Assembly (NCBI GenBank): GCA_018065005.1
Contig: JAGHUD010000069.1
Coordinates: 1-34,678 of the forward strand
Reading direction: 5' to 3'
From: Candidatus Physcousia equi
Lineage (GTDB): Bacteria; Bacteroidota; Bacteroidia; Bacteroidales; Bacteroidaceae
DNA: 34,678 nucleotides
The position numbers were made by a program, and so were the translations under genes. Positions 33,891 through 34,678 of this stretch are shown piece by piece. Under the pieces are notes generated by a model. The model was given only the letters and a program-made list of their open reading frames with translations. It did not search any database and was not told the DNA's origin. Each line of letters opens with the position of its first letter. Positions within the stretch are counted from its first letter, which is position 1.

Positions 33891-34678
33891 ATGGCAAATA
33901 AACACCTCGCAAAAGCAAGAAGTGTTAAGAACGATGAGTTCTACACTCAATTCCATTATATCGAGAAGGAGATAAATGCATATCTCGAGTATGATCCTTG
34001 TACGTTTAAGGATAAAGTTGTTCTACTTCCTTGTGACGATCCGGAATGGAGCCACTTTACCCATTATTTCATCTTAAACTTCGAATCTCTAGGTTTGAAA
34101 AAACTGATAAGTACATGTATTGAGTTAAATGGCGAGCCCGCGAAGAAATTCGTGATGGAGAAAGAAGACATAGGAAAAGTCAAGCCAGGAAAAATTCATT
34201 ACGAATGTCTTGAAGGTAATGGCGATTACCGAAGTATGGAAATAACCGAATTGAGAGATGAAGCCGATATCATTGTGACTAATCCTCCTTTTTCTAAATT
34301 CAAGGATTTTTTTGCTTGGATAATGAATGGGAACAAATTGTTTTTAGTAATTGGTAATCAGAATGCAATAACATACAGTGAGGTTTTCCCTTATATAAAG
34401 AGAAATCGAGTTTGGCTGGGAGCTACTAATTTCTCCGAAGACATGGTATTTGAAGTTCCTGAGGGGGTTGAAGTGAAGCAAGAGTATAAAGAAAAAGCGG
34501 AACGTTTAGGCTACAAAGGGAACTATACTCGTTTAGGTAATTCTTGTTGGTTTACGAATTTAGATCATGGAAGAAGGCACATGCCTATACCTCTTATGAC
34601 AACAAGGGACAATATGAAATACAGTAAACATAAAGAACTGAGAGGCAAGACAGGTTATAGCAAGTATGAGAATTATGA
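33891..34678 (+). CDS. EcoRI-type adenine-specific DNA methyltransferase (partial, runs off the window)
   Basis: N6-adenine DNA methyltransferase of the EcoRI methylase family, 262 codons visible and still open at the window end. The N-terminus 'RSVKNDEFYTQFHYIEKEI' and 'VVLLPCDDPEWSHFTHYF' are typical of this family. The catalytic motif IV is 'VTNPPFSKFKDFF' (NPPF at residues 131-134). Later segments 'VIGNQNAITYSEVFPYIK' and 'SCWFTNLDHGRRH' also fit. The start ATG lies 2 nt after a perfect inverted repeat that may control it. Base composition is visibly richer in A and T than the core genes to the left, suggesting horizontal transfer. Whether a cognate restriction gene follows cannot be seen. 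An orphan or phage-derived methylase is equally possible. Confidence 0.88.
   Translation, partial: MANKHLAKARSVKNDEFYTQFHYIEKEINAYLEYDPCTFKDKVVLLPCDDPEWSHFTHYFILNFESLGLKKLISTCIELNGEPAKKFVMEKEDIGKVKPGKIHYECLEGNGDYRSMEITELRDEADIIVTNPPFSKFKDFFAWIMNGNKLFLVIGNQNAITYSEVFPYIKRNRVWLGATNFSEDMVFEVPEGVEVKQEYKEKAERLGYKGNYTRLGNSCWFTNLDHGRRHMPIPLMTTRDNMKYSKHKELRGKTGYSKYENY

Overview
The window reads as a chromosomal segment of a Bacteroidales bacterium, most likely from the Prevotella group. The evidence is Bacteroidetes-type promoters (TTG, about 20 nt, then TAnnTTTG) in front of many genes, a secreted PL11 rhamnogalacturonan lyase, large GH27 enzymes with a C-terminal 'FDLQGRKV' tail or a dockerin-like module, and a thiH-type (anaerobic) thiamine operon. 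This assignment comes from gene content only.

Layout. (1) 0.3-7.0 kb: dnaB helicase (-), diverging from a small secreted Spy/CpxP-like protein that overlaps menA (+); a CapA-type lipoprotein and a PL11 lyase (-); then a non-coding stretch with five 22-bp palindromic tandem units and the terminator of prs. (2) 7.0-10.2 kb (-): a PurF-family protein, a ThiE/TenI-like protein and PRPP synthetase. (3) 10.4-19.1 kb (+): a long thiamine operon: secreted histidine phosphatase, thiD, thiS, thiE, thiG, thiC, thiF, thiH, a third ThiE-fold paralog and a GNAT acetyltransferase. It ends in a perfect hairpin that overlaps the last stop codon. (4) 19.1-20.4 kb (-): L-rhamnose mutarotase and a DUF554 membrane protein. 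(5) 20.8-28.9 kb (+): two tandem paralogous secreted GH27 glycosidases. (6) 29.2-30.6 kb (+): a tryptophanase-family lyase whose specificity residues are those of tyrosine phenol-lyase. (7) 30.9 kb to the end: an accessory, mobile-looking region. It holds three genes each interrupted by one in-frame stop (TAG, TGA and TAA), an intact higBA toxin-antitoxin pair, a small DUF3791-like protein, a stretch rich in stem-loops, and an AT-rich EcoRI-type adenine methyltransferase cut by the window edge.

How the genes fit together. Prs makes PRPP. If the PurF-like protein makes phosphoribosylamine, that feeds purine synthesis and its intermediate AIR. ThiC converts AIR to HMP-P, ThiD phosphorylates it, ThiF/S/G/H build the thiazole and ThiE joins the halves. 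PL11, RhaM and the GH27 enzymes fit plant polysaccharide use. ThiH and the tyrosine phenol-lyase-like enzyme would both consume tyrosine. No rRNA, tRNA, CRISPR array or complete insertion sequence was recognised. I also see no TPP riboswitch in front of the thiamine genes.
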